Positions 42,038-49,429 of a stretch of DNA of 64,000 nucleotides are shown piece by piece; the stretch's first letter is position 1, and every line of letters begins with the position of its first letter. This stretch comes from an uncultured Flavobacteriaceae bacterium (GTDB lineage: Bacteria > Bacteroidota > Bacteroidia > Flavobacteriales > Flavobacteriaceae), in contig CANMWN010000002.1 of assembly GCA_947501625.1 (NCBI GenBank), forward strand, positions 558,001 through 622,000, read 5' to 3'. The translations under genes were made by a program, and so were the position numbers. The notes beneath the pieces are model-generated. The model saw only the letters and a list, made by a program, of their open reading frames with translations. It made no database searches and was not told the DNA's origin.

Positions 42038-43322
42038 TGTTTATCTCTTTTAATCTTAATGTAACTGCATTTTTATGTGCGAATAACTGCTCTGCTTCTG
42101 CCATCAATTCAATTGCTGGACCTATTGCTGTAATTCCCTCTTTATTCAATTTTTGAAAGGTGATTTTCTTTACAAAACTATCTAGTGAAACTCCACTATA
42201 ATTCTTTGCAAATCCATTGGTTGGTAATGTGTGATTGGTTCCACTTGCATAATCTCCAGCGCTTTCACAACTGTAATTCCCCAAAAATACAGAACCTACA
42301 TTTACAATTTTGTCAATAAAATTATCCGCGTTATTACTCGCAATAATCAAGTGTTCAGGAGCATATTGATTGCTAAAATCAATACAATCTTCCAAGTTTT
42401 TAAGCAAAATAGATTGACTGTTTTCTAATGCTTTTGTTGCCAATTCTTTTCTTGGCAATGCTGCTAATTGGATTTCTAATTCTTTCGTAACCTCAGCAAT
42501 AACTCGCTCATCATTTGACAATAAAATAACTTGACTGTCTGCTCCATGTTCGGCTTGGGATAATAAATCGGCTGCGACAAATGATGGATTGCAAGTTGCA
42601 TCAGCAATGATTAAAACTTCACTTGGTCCTGCAGGTAAATCAATCGCAATTCCTTCTTGTTGGATCAATTCTTTTGCCTTTGCTACAAACTGATTTCCTG
42701 GTCCAAAAACCTTATACACTTGCGGAATCGTTTCTGTTCCGTACGTCATTGCTCCTATTGCTTGTGCGCCACCAACTTTAAATATCTTTGTCACACCAAC
42801 CAATGATGCGGTATATAAAATTACTGGATTAACATTTCCGTTTGTATCTGGAGGTGTACACAATATAATTTCTTTACATCCTGCAATTTTCGCTGGAATT
42901 GCCAACATCAAAATCGTTGAAAATAACGGTGCAGTTCCTCCAGGAATATACAATCCAACTTTTTCTATAGCTACGCTTTTTCTCCAACATTTTACGCCTT
43001 TGGTAGTTTCAACTATCGGTTCTACTGTATTTTGAGAACTGTGAAACTTTTCAATATTTGATTTTGCTAATGCAATTGCATTTTTCAAGTCTTCAGAGAC
43101 TAAAGAATTCGCTTTGCTTATCTCATTTTTACTCACTTCCAATGAAGTAAACTCGACTTTATCAAATTGTTTGGTGAAATCTAACAATGCTTTATCACCT
43201 TTCTTCTTTACTTCACCTAAAATCTCAGAAACCGTTTTTGTAAACTGATTTCTTTCAAATTCTGGTCTTTTGGAAAGTGTTTCCCAATCTTTTCTCTTCG
43301 GATATTTAATTGTGTTCATCAT
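42030..43322 (-). CDS. hisD: histidinol dehydrogenase
   Basis: 430 residues, the NAD-dependent enzyme that turns L-histidinol into L-histidine with zinc. Marks are GLYIPGGTAPLFSTILM, the VFGPGNQFVAKAKEL loop, DLPAGPSEVLIIADA, SQAEHGADSQV (zinc ligands) and the catalytic His in YAPEHLIIA. Two adjacent ATG codons (43322 and 43319) exist; the first overlaps the hisG stop as ATGA and is preferred. Confidence 0.96.
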   Translation of the reverse strand: MMNTIKYPKRKDWETLSKRPEFERNQFTKTVSEILGEVKKKGDKALLDFTKQFDKVEFTSLEVSKNEISKANSLVSEDLKNAIALAKSNIEKFHSSQNTVEPIVETTKGVKCWRKSVAIEKVGLYIPGGTAPLFSTILMLAIPAKIAGCKEIILCTPPDTNGNVNPVILYTASLVGVTKIFKVGGAQAIGAMTYGTETIPQVYKVFGPGNQFVAKAKELIQQEGIAIDLPAGPSEVLIIADATCNPSFVAADLLSQAEHGADSQVILLSNDERVIAEVTKELEIQLAALPRKELATKALENSQSILLKNLEDCIDFSNQYAPEHLIIASNNADNFIDKIVNVGSVFLGNYSCESAGDYASGTNHTLPTNGFAKNYSGVSLDSFVKKITFQKLNKEGITAIGPAIELMAEAEQLFAHKNAVTLRLKEINNV

Positions 43323-44176
43323 ACTACCATTTTATCAATTGGAACCACTAAAATTCCTTCAGCACCAGCAGTTTTTAATTCGTCAATAACTTCCCAAAAC
43401 TCGTTTTCTTCAATTACACTGTGCAATGAACTCCAGCCTTCTTGCGCCAATGGCAAAATAGTTGGACTTTTTAAAACCGGTAAAATTGAAGTTATTTTTT
43501 CAATGTTTTCATTCGGCACATTCATTAAAATATATTTAGTGTTTTTGGCTCTCAATACTGCTTGAATTCTAAATAATAGTTTGGCTAAAATCTTCTCCTT
43601 TTCATTAGATAAGTTGATGCCTTTAGCAAGAACAGCCTGTGATTCTAAGATGACTTGTGTTTCTTTCAAGCCATTTTTAAAAAGGGTACTTCCTGAACTT
43701 ACGATATCACATATTCCATCGGCAAGACCAATATTTGGAGCAATTTCTACCGAACCAGAAATCACATGAATATCTGCTTTGATATTGTTTTTGTCAAGAT
43801 ATGCTTGAACAGTATTTGGATACGAAGTTGCTATCTTTTTTCCTTCAAAATAGTTTAACGATTCATTCGAAACTTCTTTGGGTACAGCCAATGAAACTCT
43901 ACATTTTGAGAAACCTAATTTCTCAACAATCTCTAGTTGCTTTTGTTTTTCTATCAATAAGTTCTCACCAACAATGGCAATATCTACAACTCCATCTTCT
44001 AAGTATTGAGGAATATCGGAGTTTCGAAGGTATAATAACTCTATTGGGAAATTGGGTACTTCAACTTTGAGTTGATCAATACCATTTTTAATGTTGATTC
44101 CGCAACTTTTTAAGAGTTTGATGGAATCTTCATTTAGTCTTCCACTTTTTTGAATGGCTATTTTAAGTTTACTCAT
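43319..44176 (-). CDS. hisG: ATP phosphoribosyltransferase, long form
   Basis: 285 residues, the first enzyme of histidine synthesis. The length shows the long, HisZ-independent form with a C-terminal regulatory domain for histidine feedback. Features are IAIQKSGRLNEDSIKLLKSC at the N-terminus, the PRPP-binding loop DGICDIVSSGSTLFKNGL (about residues 150-167) and the C-terminal LVVPIDKMVV. It is the first gene of the operon, 45 bases after the attenuator hairpin. Confidence 0.95.
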   Translation of the reverse strand: MSKLKIAIQKSGRLNEDSIKLLKSCGINIKNGIDQLKVEVPNFPIELLYLRNSDIPQYLEDGVVDIAIVGENLLIEKQKQLEIVEKLGFSKCRVSLAVPKEVSNESLNYFEGKKIATSYPNTVQAYLDKNNIKADIHVISGSVEIAPNIGLADGICDIVSSGSTLFKNGLKETQVILESQAVLAKGINLSNEKEKILAKLLFRIQAVLRAKNTKYILMNVPNENIEKITSILPVLKSPTILPLAQEGWSSLHSVIEENEFWEVIDELKTAGAEGILVVPIDKMVV

Positions 44177-44220
44177 TTTATTTTTTTTGATGTGCTTGAG
44201 TAAACCTTAGGAAGTGTATA

Positions 44221-44256
44221 AAAACAAAAAACCGTTTGATTTACTCAAACGGTTTT
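44221..44256 (-). terminator. his operon attenuator (rho-independent terminator)
   Basis: Minus strand: stem AAAACCGTTTGA / TCAAACGGTTTT, loop GTAAA, followed by a T-rich run. It lies between the leader peptide and hisG. Its 5' arm and loop contain TTGAGTAAA, which can pair instead with ACTCAA at the end of the leader ORF (plus coordinates 44299-44304) or with TTTACTCAA just downstream (44196-44204), giving alternative structures expected for attenuation. Confidence 0.85.
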
Positions 44257-44283
44257 AGAAATTTTATAGGTAGATTACATATA

Positions 44284-44346
44284 TCACTTTCTGCTCGCTT
44301 GAGTGCAAGTATGAAAATGATGATGATGTAATTGATTTGTGTTCAT
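44284..44346 (-). CDS. hisL: his operon leader peptide
   Basis: 20 codons, ATG at 44346 and TGA at 44286-44284. Residues 7-10 and 12 are histidine, all CAT (LHHHHFH). It starts 18 bases after the -7 box of a near-perfect promoter and ends 28 bases before the terminator hairpin. This is the layout of a translation-coupled attenuator: ribosomes stalling at His codons when charged tRNA-His is scarce should expose an alternative pairing and let transcription reach hisG. The peptide itself likely has no other role. Confidence 0.86.
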   Translation of the reverse strand: MNTNQLHHHHFHTCTQASRK

Positions 44347-44364
44347 TGTTTTTAAATATTGGTT

Positions 44365-44395
44365 CAAAGATATATTCTTTTTAAAAACCTGCAAA
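44365..44395 (-). promoter_or_regulatory. promoter of the his operon
   Basis: Minus strand: TTTG at 44395-44392, 19-base spacer, TATCTTTG at 44372-44365. The leader ATG follows after 18 bases. Confidence 0.78.
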
Positions 44396-44463
44396 TTCTT
44401 TTGGAAATATTTTTAATTAAAGTTGCGATAGCGGTTTCGTAGTTAAAGAATAATTATTAAATA

Positions 44464-46146
44464 TTATTTCATTTTCCAACAATTAATCGCATCATTTGCA
44501 AACTGATTCTGTCTGACGCTAATAGACTTCTTAGTCCATTGAGAATCTATAGAAATTTCTTTTGTAATAATAAATTCTGAATCGGTAAATATTGGTGATT
44601 TCTCTTCAAAACTTTTATTACCTATTCGAGAGTTCTTTCTAGAGTTTAAAATAGTCATATTACCTAACCTTTTGAAGTATAATTTATGTTCATCTTCATC
44701 AAATCCTGACCAATTTTCATTCATTTTTTTAGGAAGTATATGTTCCAAATTAACCACGGTCTCATCATTATTTGGTATTAATTCAGAACCTTGGTCGTTA
44801 CGTCTAAAATTTTCAATTGTTGAAAGAATATATTTTGCAATTGTTGAATTTGATATAGTAAATGTTTGAAACGCTTCTTTAAATCGCTCATCACTAGGAG
44901 TTAATGACTTTAAACCTTCAAGTAGATCATCTTGGTTTTTAATTTCTTCATTTCTAATCTTCATAGCTGTAATGGAGAAATGTCTTTCAAAAACACCACT
45001 GCTTAAAGTACCCGAAACAATTAACCTCACAATTAATGATACAATAGAATTTAGAGATTTTTCCGTTTCTTTTTTGTTAAACTTAGGTAACATCGAAAGT
45101 AATAACGGTCTGATTTGTACCATTCCTAAATCATTAATAGTGCGGATATTTTTCCTAGTCGATGTGCTAAATTCCGACCAATAGCGATGGTCTGAATACA
45201 GTAAAGCAGTGTAAAGGTTTGAATTGTCAGCAAGTTGATTAGAAAACTCAAGAGCTTTAGTTTTTGTTTTAACAGTATCTTTAATTTTATTATAGAGTTC
45301 TTTTTCTCTTACATTTCCATAATAAGAAGCCCATAAATATTTAATATAAGGTACGACAGTAGAGTTATTATCGGCAGACTCTAATACACTCACCATAGTA
45401 ATCCAATTTTGTTGCGCTTGTTTAATTGCACTAGCAGATTTATGGAAGAGATAATTTTTAAGTAAATCTGATATTGCTAAATCTAATCCTCTATCATTTA
45501 GAGTTTCAAATATTGTAAAAGCATTAGCATAATCTGGTACTTCAACCCAAATCACCTTTACTTTAGATTCAATATATTCAACCCAATCAATCAAAACATC
45601 AGAATTCTGATTATTAGCGTCTAAAATTTGAGTCAGTTTACTTTGAATTGCTTTTTTTGCATTGAGTAATTTTTGATGACTTAGTCGAAGATCTTTTTTT
45701 GTGCTTTGGTTTGGTTTGTCATTTAAAACATGAGAAAAGAAAAAATCATGGTCATTATCGTTTAAAATTAATCTCGGTACATCTTCTTCTGATCTTAACT
45801 CATGAGTCATAAGAAAATCATTAGAGATTTGAAAAGCTTTACGCTCGTTACCTTCTTTTTCAAAGATTGACTTAATACTGTTAATTATTATTGTAATTGT
45901 TGCTAACCTTTGTTGACCATCAACAACCTCAGACCTATCATTTTCATTATTCTTAACAACGATTGATCCGATAAAATACTCTTTTTCTTCATTCTTTAAA
46001 GCATTTGAAATGTCAATTAAAAGATCATTGACATGCTTTTCTTCCCATGCATAATCTCTTTGATATTTCGGAACAATAAGTCCTTTTAACTTTAAATATT
46101 GTCCTATCCCTTTTAATGAGATGTTAATTTTATCCAATTGACTCAT
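44464..46146 (-). CDS. DUF262-DUF1524 protein, GmrSD/BrxU-like candidate nuclease
   Basis: 560 residues. The N-terminal DUF262 domain (ParB/Srx fold) shows VPKYQRDYAWE (about residues 25-35), EYFIGSIVV and the DGQQR motif (residues 76-80) thought to bind and hydrolyse nucleotide. The middle is helical. The C-terminal DUF1524 domain carries an HNH-like site (NLEHILPKKMNENW with His 469, then YFKRLGNMTILNSRKNSRIGN; about residues 466-520). This is the fused GmrS-GmrD layout of type IV restriction enzymes that cut modified phage DNA, such as GmrSD and BrxU. Defence is inferred; no methylase, integrase or other defence gene is beside it. Confidence 0.85.
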   Translation of the reverse strand: MSQLDKINISLKGIGQYLKLKGLIVPKYQRDYAWEEKHVNDLLIDISNALKNEEKEYFIGSIVVKNNENDRSEVVDGQQRLATITIIINSIKSIFEKEGNERKAFQISNDFLMTHELRSEEDVPRLILNDNDHDFFFSHVLNDKPNQSTKKDLRLSHQKLLNAKKAIQSKLTQILDANNQNSDVLIDWVEYIESKVKVIWVEVPDYANAFTIFETLNDRGLDLAISDLLKNYLFHKSASAIKQAQQNWITMVSVLESADNNSTVVPYIKYLWASYYGNVREKELYNKIKDTVKTKTKALEFSNQLADNSNLYTALLYSDHRYWSEFSTSTRKNIRTINDLGMVQIRPLLLSMLPKFNKKETEKSLNSIVSLIVRLIVSGTLSSGVFERHFSITAMKIRNEEIKNQDDLLEGLKSLTPSDERFKEAFQTFTISNSTIAKYILSTIENFRRNDQGSELIPNNDETVVNLEHILPKKMNENWSGFDEDEHKLYFKRLGNMTILNSRKNSRIGNKSFEEKSPIFTDSEFIITKEISIDSQWTKKSISVRQNQFANDAINCWKMK

Positions 46147-46226
46147 AGCTTTTTTTTTAATTATTATAAATTCAGTTTTTAATTGCTTTATCTTAGGCTA
46201 AAGTTAAGTTTAATCCATATTATAAT

Positions 46227-46234
46227 CAAAATTA
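46227..46234 (-). promoter_or_regulatory. -7 box for the DUF262-DUF1524 gene
   Basis: Minus-strand TAATTTTG, 81 bases before the start; no -33 box within 22 bases. Weak. Confidence 0.25.
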
Positions 46235-46320
46235 ATTATCAACAATTATAACTATAAACAACCTCTATTAAGAAATAAAAAAATACAATTTGTAAAAAGG
46301 AAAATAGCAGTTTTAATGCG

Positions 46321-46328
46321 TAAATTTG
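46321..46328 (+). promoter_or_regulatory. -7 box of the ahpC-type gene without a -33 box
   Basis: TAAATTTG, 40 bases before the ATG at 46368. The nearest TTTG upstream is 28 bases away (46289-46292), too far, so an activator such as OxyR may be needed. Confidence 0.4.
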
Positions 46329-46367
46329 TATCAGAAAAAAATATAAACTTTATAAATAATTACAATT

Positions 46368-47006
46368 ATGGCATTAGTAGGAAAAAAATTTCCAAGCATT
46401 GAAGTAGACGCAATCTCAGACATGGGAGACAACTTAAGAATCAACGTATTCGAAGAAGCAGTAAACAACAAGAAAAAAGTATTATTGTTCTGGTACCCAA
46501 AAGATTTTACATTCGTTTGTCCAACCGAATTACACGCTTTTCAAGCAGCATTAGGTGAGTTTGAAAAAAGAAACACAACTGTAATTGGTGCTTCTTGTGA
46601 TACCAACGAAGTACATTTTGCGTGGTTAAACACTGCAAAAGACAACGGAGGAATTGAAGGTGTAACGTATCCCTTATTGGCTGATACTACAAGAAACTTA
46701 TCAAGTGTTTTAGGAATTTTGGATATTGACGCTGAAGTATATAACGAAGATTATGACTCGGTAGAAATTGAAGGTTCTAACGTAACTTTTAGAGCAACAT
46801 ACCTTATTGACGAAGAAGGAAAAGTATTCCACGAAAGTGTAAACGATATGCCTCTTGGAAGAAATGTAAATGAGTACTTACGTTTGATTGATGCGTATAC
46901 ACACGTACAAGAAAAAGGTGAAGTATGTCCTGCAAACTGGGAAGAAGGAAAAGATGCAATGAATGCTGATAGAAACAGTACTGCTGAATACCTTGCAAGT
47001 CATTAA
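46368..47006 (+). CDS. ahpC: typical 2-Cys peroxiredoxin, AhpC/TSA type
   Basis: 212 residues. The peroxidatic cysteine is in KDFTFVCPTELHAFQ (about residues 44-58) and the resolving cysteine in GEVCPANWEEGKDAM near the C-terminus, the arrangement of obligate 2-Cys AhpC/Prx1 enzymes. It reduces hydrogen peroxide and organic hydroperoxides. There is no ahpF beside it; a thioredoxin gene follows after a repeat element, which may be its reductant. Gene symbol by family only. Confidence 0.9.
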   Translation: MALVGKKFPSIEVDAISDMGDNLRINVFEEAVNNKKKVLLFWYPKDFTFVCPTELHAFQAALGEFEKRNTTVIGASCDTNEVHFAWLNTAKDNGGIEGVTYPLLADTTRNLSSVLGILDIDAEVYNEDYDSVEIEGSNVTFRATYLIDEEGKVFHESVNDMPLGRNVNEYLRLIDAYTHVQEKGEVCPANWEEGKDAMNADRNSTAEYLASH

Positions 47007-47064
47007 TAATAAGTTTTTAGAGCTTAGTCTTTAGTTTTTATTACTGAAGACTAAGGATTCTAAA

Positions 47065-47133
47065 TGTCATTCCTGCGAAAGCAGGAATCCAAACATTATC
47101 TTGGTCTAGATTCCTGCCTTCGCAGGAATGACA
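47065..47133. repeat. dispersed palindromic repeat, copy 2
   Basis: A 25-base inverted repeat: left arm 47065-47089 (starts TGTCATTCCTGCGAAAGCAG), right arm 47109-47133 (ends TTCGCAGGAATGACA), one mismatch, 19-base centre. Each arm is itself a small hairpin (ATTCCTGC-GAAA-GCAGGAAT on the left). Copy 1 is at 28938-29060. Confidence 0.88.
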
Positions 47134-47174
47134 AAGGAATTGTGTTGCGACAAAATTAATAAATATATAAAACT

Positions 47175-47483
47175 ATGTTAACTGAATTAAACGAAGATAA
47201 CTTAGCACAATTGGTTGCCGATAATGAAACTGTGATTGTACAGTATTCTGCAACTTGGTGTGGTAACTGTAGAATTATGAAGCCTAAGTTCAAGAAACTA
47301 GCAAGTGAAAACGAAAACGTCACTTTTGTGATTGTGGATGCTGAGAAATTTCCTGAATCTAGAAAAATGGCAACTGTAGATAATTTACCAACATTTGCTA
47401 CGTTTAAAAATGGAGCGAAAGTAAATCAAACACAAACTAACAAGTTTGATGTGTTGAAAGATTTAGTTGCCGAAGTAATTTAA
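47175..47483 (+). CDS. thioredoxin-family protein
   Basis: 102 residues, a single thioredoxin fold without signal peptide. The active site is SATWCGNCRIMKPKF (Cys 28 and 31 approximately) with CGNC in place of the classical CGPC, which should shift the redox potential. Cis-Pro is in VDNLPTFATFKNG. It lies after the ahpC-type gene and repeat, 8 bases before a small gene; a role in reducing the peroxiredoxin is plausible, not shown. Confidence 0.9.
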   Translation: MLTELNEDNLAQLVADNETVIVQYSATWCGNCRIMKPKFKKLASENENVTFVIVDAEKFPESRKMATVDNLPTFATFKNGAKVNQTQTNKFDVLKDLVAEVI

Positions 47484-47491
47484 ATACAACA

Positions 47492-47749
47492 ATGAAAATA
47501 CCTATCATAAAACAATTGACAAACTTCATTGAGAATAATGATGAAGATTATATCAACGAAGCCTTAGAGGTTTTGGAAGATTTAACAGAAGTTTCTTCAC
47601 TAAAAGATGAGGAACTAGATGTAATTGGCGAACTTATTTCAAATATGTATGGCGCACTAGAAGTGCACAAAGAAATTAAAAATGGGACACCAAAGAAAGA
47701 AGCAATGAATGGTTTTATGAAACGTGTTTTAGGTTCTATAGACCAATAA
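47492..47749 (+). CDS. small conserved protein (DUF6952-like)
   Basis: 85 residues, acidic and helical (NNDEDYINEALEVLEDLTEV, LDVIGELISNMYGALEVHKE, NGFMKRVLGSID). I recall the same pattern as DUF6952 in flavobacteria, where it follows a thioredoxin gene as here, but cannot check it. No catalytic motif. The constant pairing suggests a partner of the thioredoxin or peroxiredoxin. A terminator follows. Confidence 0.75.
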   Translation: MKIPIIKQLTNFIENNDEDYINEALEVLEDLTEVSSLKDEELDVIGELISNMYGALEVHKEIKNGTPKKEAMNGFMKRVLGSIDQ

Positions 47750-47771
47750 AATATTGTTAACAAACTACCTT

Positions 47772-47807
47772 AAAAACTCTCGAAGAAATTCGGGAGTTTT
47801 TCTTTTT
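47772..47807 (+). terminator. terminator after the thioredoxin unit
   Basis: Stem AAAAACTCTCGAA / TTCGGGAGTTTTT (one G-U), loop GAAA, then a T-rich run. Confidence 0.85.
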
Positions 47808-47812
47808 TATGT

Positions 47813-47820
47813 TATTTTTG
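47813..47820 (+). promoter_or_regulatory. -7 box of the lipoprotein-tpx unit
   Basis: TATTTTTG, 14 bases before ATG 47835; the GTG at 47826 would fall at the likely transcription start. No clear -33 box. Confidence 0.4.
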
Positions 47821-47834
47821 ATTAAGTGATTTTT

Positions 47835-48500
47835 ATGAGAAAAATACTTTTTCTTTTTTGTTTAATTTTAATAACCTCTTGTACTTCAAAAAAAGATTTT
47901 GAAGGGTTTTGGCTATCAGATTATCAATATAGTTTAGATTCTACGAATAAATTGATATATGGATCAAGTATTTTAAACCCTAAAAAAGCAATTATTTTTA
48001 AAAGAGATTCAATTATTGAAGGTGATTTTGGCTATTCAAGAAAAGGAGAAATAACTAGAAACACATATTTTCTTTGGGTAAATAATATTAAAATTAATGA
48101 TGTAAATAGAAGTTCTATCCAACCAATTTTCATAAGTAAAGATAGTTTGGTTTTAAATAACAGTTTAATATATAATTCATTAAATGAATATTGTGTCTAT
48201 CGCAAATTACATGATTCTTTGAAAGTTCAAAATAAAATAAATCTTACTAATAAAGCATTTCTTTTAAGAGCTGAAAAAGCAATTGACACTTTAAAATTTG
48301 AAAATGACTCTACACTTTACGTGAATCAAACACCATTTTCAATATTACGAATTGAGCAAAAAGGATTTGATGTATTATTAGTTAATATGGGAATGGTTCC
48401 TCCACTTATCTTAAAAGAGGAAATCAATAATAAATTAAAAATATCACAAATACATAAAGGAAAATACAATACATTTGAATTAGAACAAATAAATAATTGA
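47835..48500 (+). CDS. lipoprotein of unknown function
   Basis: 221 residues from ATG 47835. An in-frame GTG at 47826 lies too near the -7 box. The N-terminus is a lipoprotein signal (ILFLFCLILITSCTSKK). The rest is beta-rich and polar (FEGFWLSDYQYSL, then alternating hydrophobic residues), recalling lipocalin-like or META-like lipoproteins without a firm match. It ends 2 bases before tpx, so the two are co-transcribed. Confidence 0.68.
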   Translation: MRKILFLFCLILITSCTSKKDFEGFWLSDYQYSLDSTNKLIYGSSILNPKKAIIFKRDSIIEGDFGYSRKGEITRNTYFLWVNNIKINDVNRSSIQPIFISKDSLVLNNSLIYNSLNEYCVYRKLHDSLKVQNKINLTNKAFLLRAEKAIDTLKFENDSTLYVNQTPFSILRIEQKGFDVLLVNMGMVPPLILKEEINNKLKISQIHKGKYNTFELEQINN

Positions 48501-48502
48501 AC

Positions 48503-49003
48503 ATGGCTACAATAACACTCAAAGGAAACGAAATACATACCAATGGAAACTTACCAGCAATAGGATCAAAAGCAGCAAATTTTACATTGGTTGCCAATGA
48601 CTTATCTAGAAAATCATTAACTGATTTTGAAGGCTCAAGAGTAATCCTTAATATTTTTCCAAGTGTTGACACAGGAACTTGTGCAACATCGGTACGAACT
48701 TTTAATAAAACTGCAGCAGAATTAGAAAACACCAATGTATTGTGTATTTCTAGAGATTTGCCTTTTGCGCAAGCGCGTTTTTGTGGCGCCGAAGGAATTG
48801 AGAATGTTATAATGCTTTCCGATTTTGTTTCAGGAAGTTTTGGAGATACTTATGGTTTAAATATCATTGATGGTCCACTTGAAGGATTGAATTCTCGTTG
48901 TATTGTTGTTCTTGATACTGATGGAACCATTATTCATACCGAGCAAGTTTCTGAAACGGTAGATGAACCAAATTACGAAGCAGCATTAAACGCTTTAAAA
49001 TAA
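48503..49003 (+). CDS. tpx: thiol peroxidase
   Basis: 167 codons from ATG 48503 (a TTG at 48497 overlaps the upstream stop). Tpx is an atypical 2-Cys peroxiredoxin. The peroxidatic Cys is in FPSVDTGTCATSVRTFN (about residue 59) and the resolving Cys in DLPFAQARFCGAEGI (about 93). It prefers lipid-like hydroperoxides and is reduced by thioredoxin. It follows a lipoprotein gene and precedes dgkA by 4 bases. Confidence 0.94.
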   Translation: MATITLKGNEIHTNGNLPAIGSKAANFTLVANDLSRKSLTDFEGSRVILNIFPSVDTGTCATSVRTFNKTAAELENTNVLCISRDLPFAQARFCGAEGIENVIMLSDFVSGSFGDTYGLNIIDGPLEGLNSRCIVVLDTDGTIIHTEQVSETVDEPNYEAALNALK

Positions 49004-49007
49004 TTAA

Positions 49008-49379
49008 ATGAAATCGGACGATAATTTTATTGTTGGCAGATTAAAAAGTATCAAATACGCTGCAAAAGGTGCTTGGTTACTTGTAACTACTGAACATAGT
49101 ATCATTGTGCAAATTGTCATTGCAATAATAATGACAATCATTGGTTTTTACATGGAACTAACAGCAACCGAATGGCTATTTCAAATCTTTGCGATTGGAT
49201 TAATTTTAGTTGCCGAAGCAGCAAATACGGCCATTGAATATTTGTGTGATTTTGTTCATCCAGAGTTTCATAAAAAAATTGGTTTTATTAAAGATATTGC
49301 TGCCGGAATTCCTTTTATTGCTGCAATAATTGCAGTAATTATTGGTTTGATACTATATGTTCCAAAATTTATAATCTAA
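49008..49379 (+). CDS. dgkA: diacylglycerol/undecaprenol kinase, DgkA family
   Basis: 123 residues with three membrane helices. The active-site signature is EAANTAIEYLCDF (about residues 65-77), and the N-terminal amphipathic part contains RLKSIKYAAKGAWLLVTTEHS. It phosphorylates diacylglycerol or undecaprenol in the inner membrane; which of the two is unclear without biochemical data. It lies 4 bases after tpx. Confidence 0.92.
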   Translation: MKSDDNFIVGRLKSIKYAAKGAWLLVTTEHSIIVQIVIAIIMTIIGFYMELTATEWLFQIFAIGLILVAEAANTAIEYLCDFVHPEFHKKIGFIKDIAAGIPFIAAIIAVIIGLILYVPKFII

Positions 49380-49404
49380 TACCTTTAAATATTTTAAGAA
49401 TTCC

Positions 49405-49412
49405 TATTTTTG
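49405..49412 (+). promoter_or_regulatory. -7 box of ftsK
   Basis: TATTTTTG, 17 bases before the ftsK ATG; no good -33 box upstream. Confidence 0.35.
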
Positions 49413-49429
49413 TAAGTATAGCATAACGA

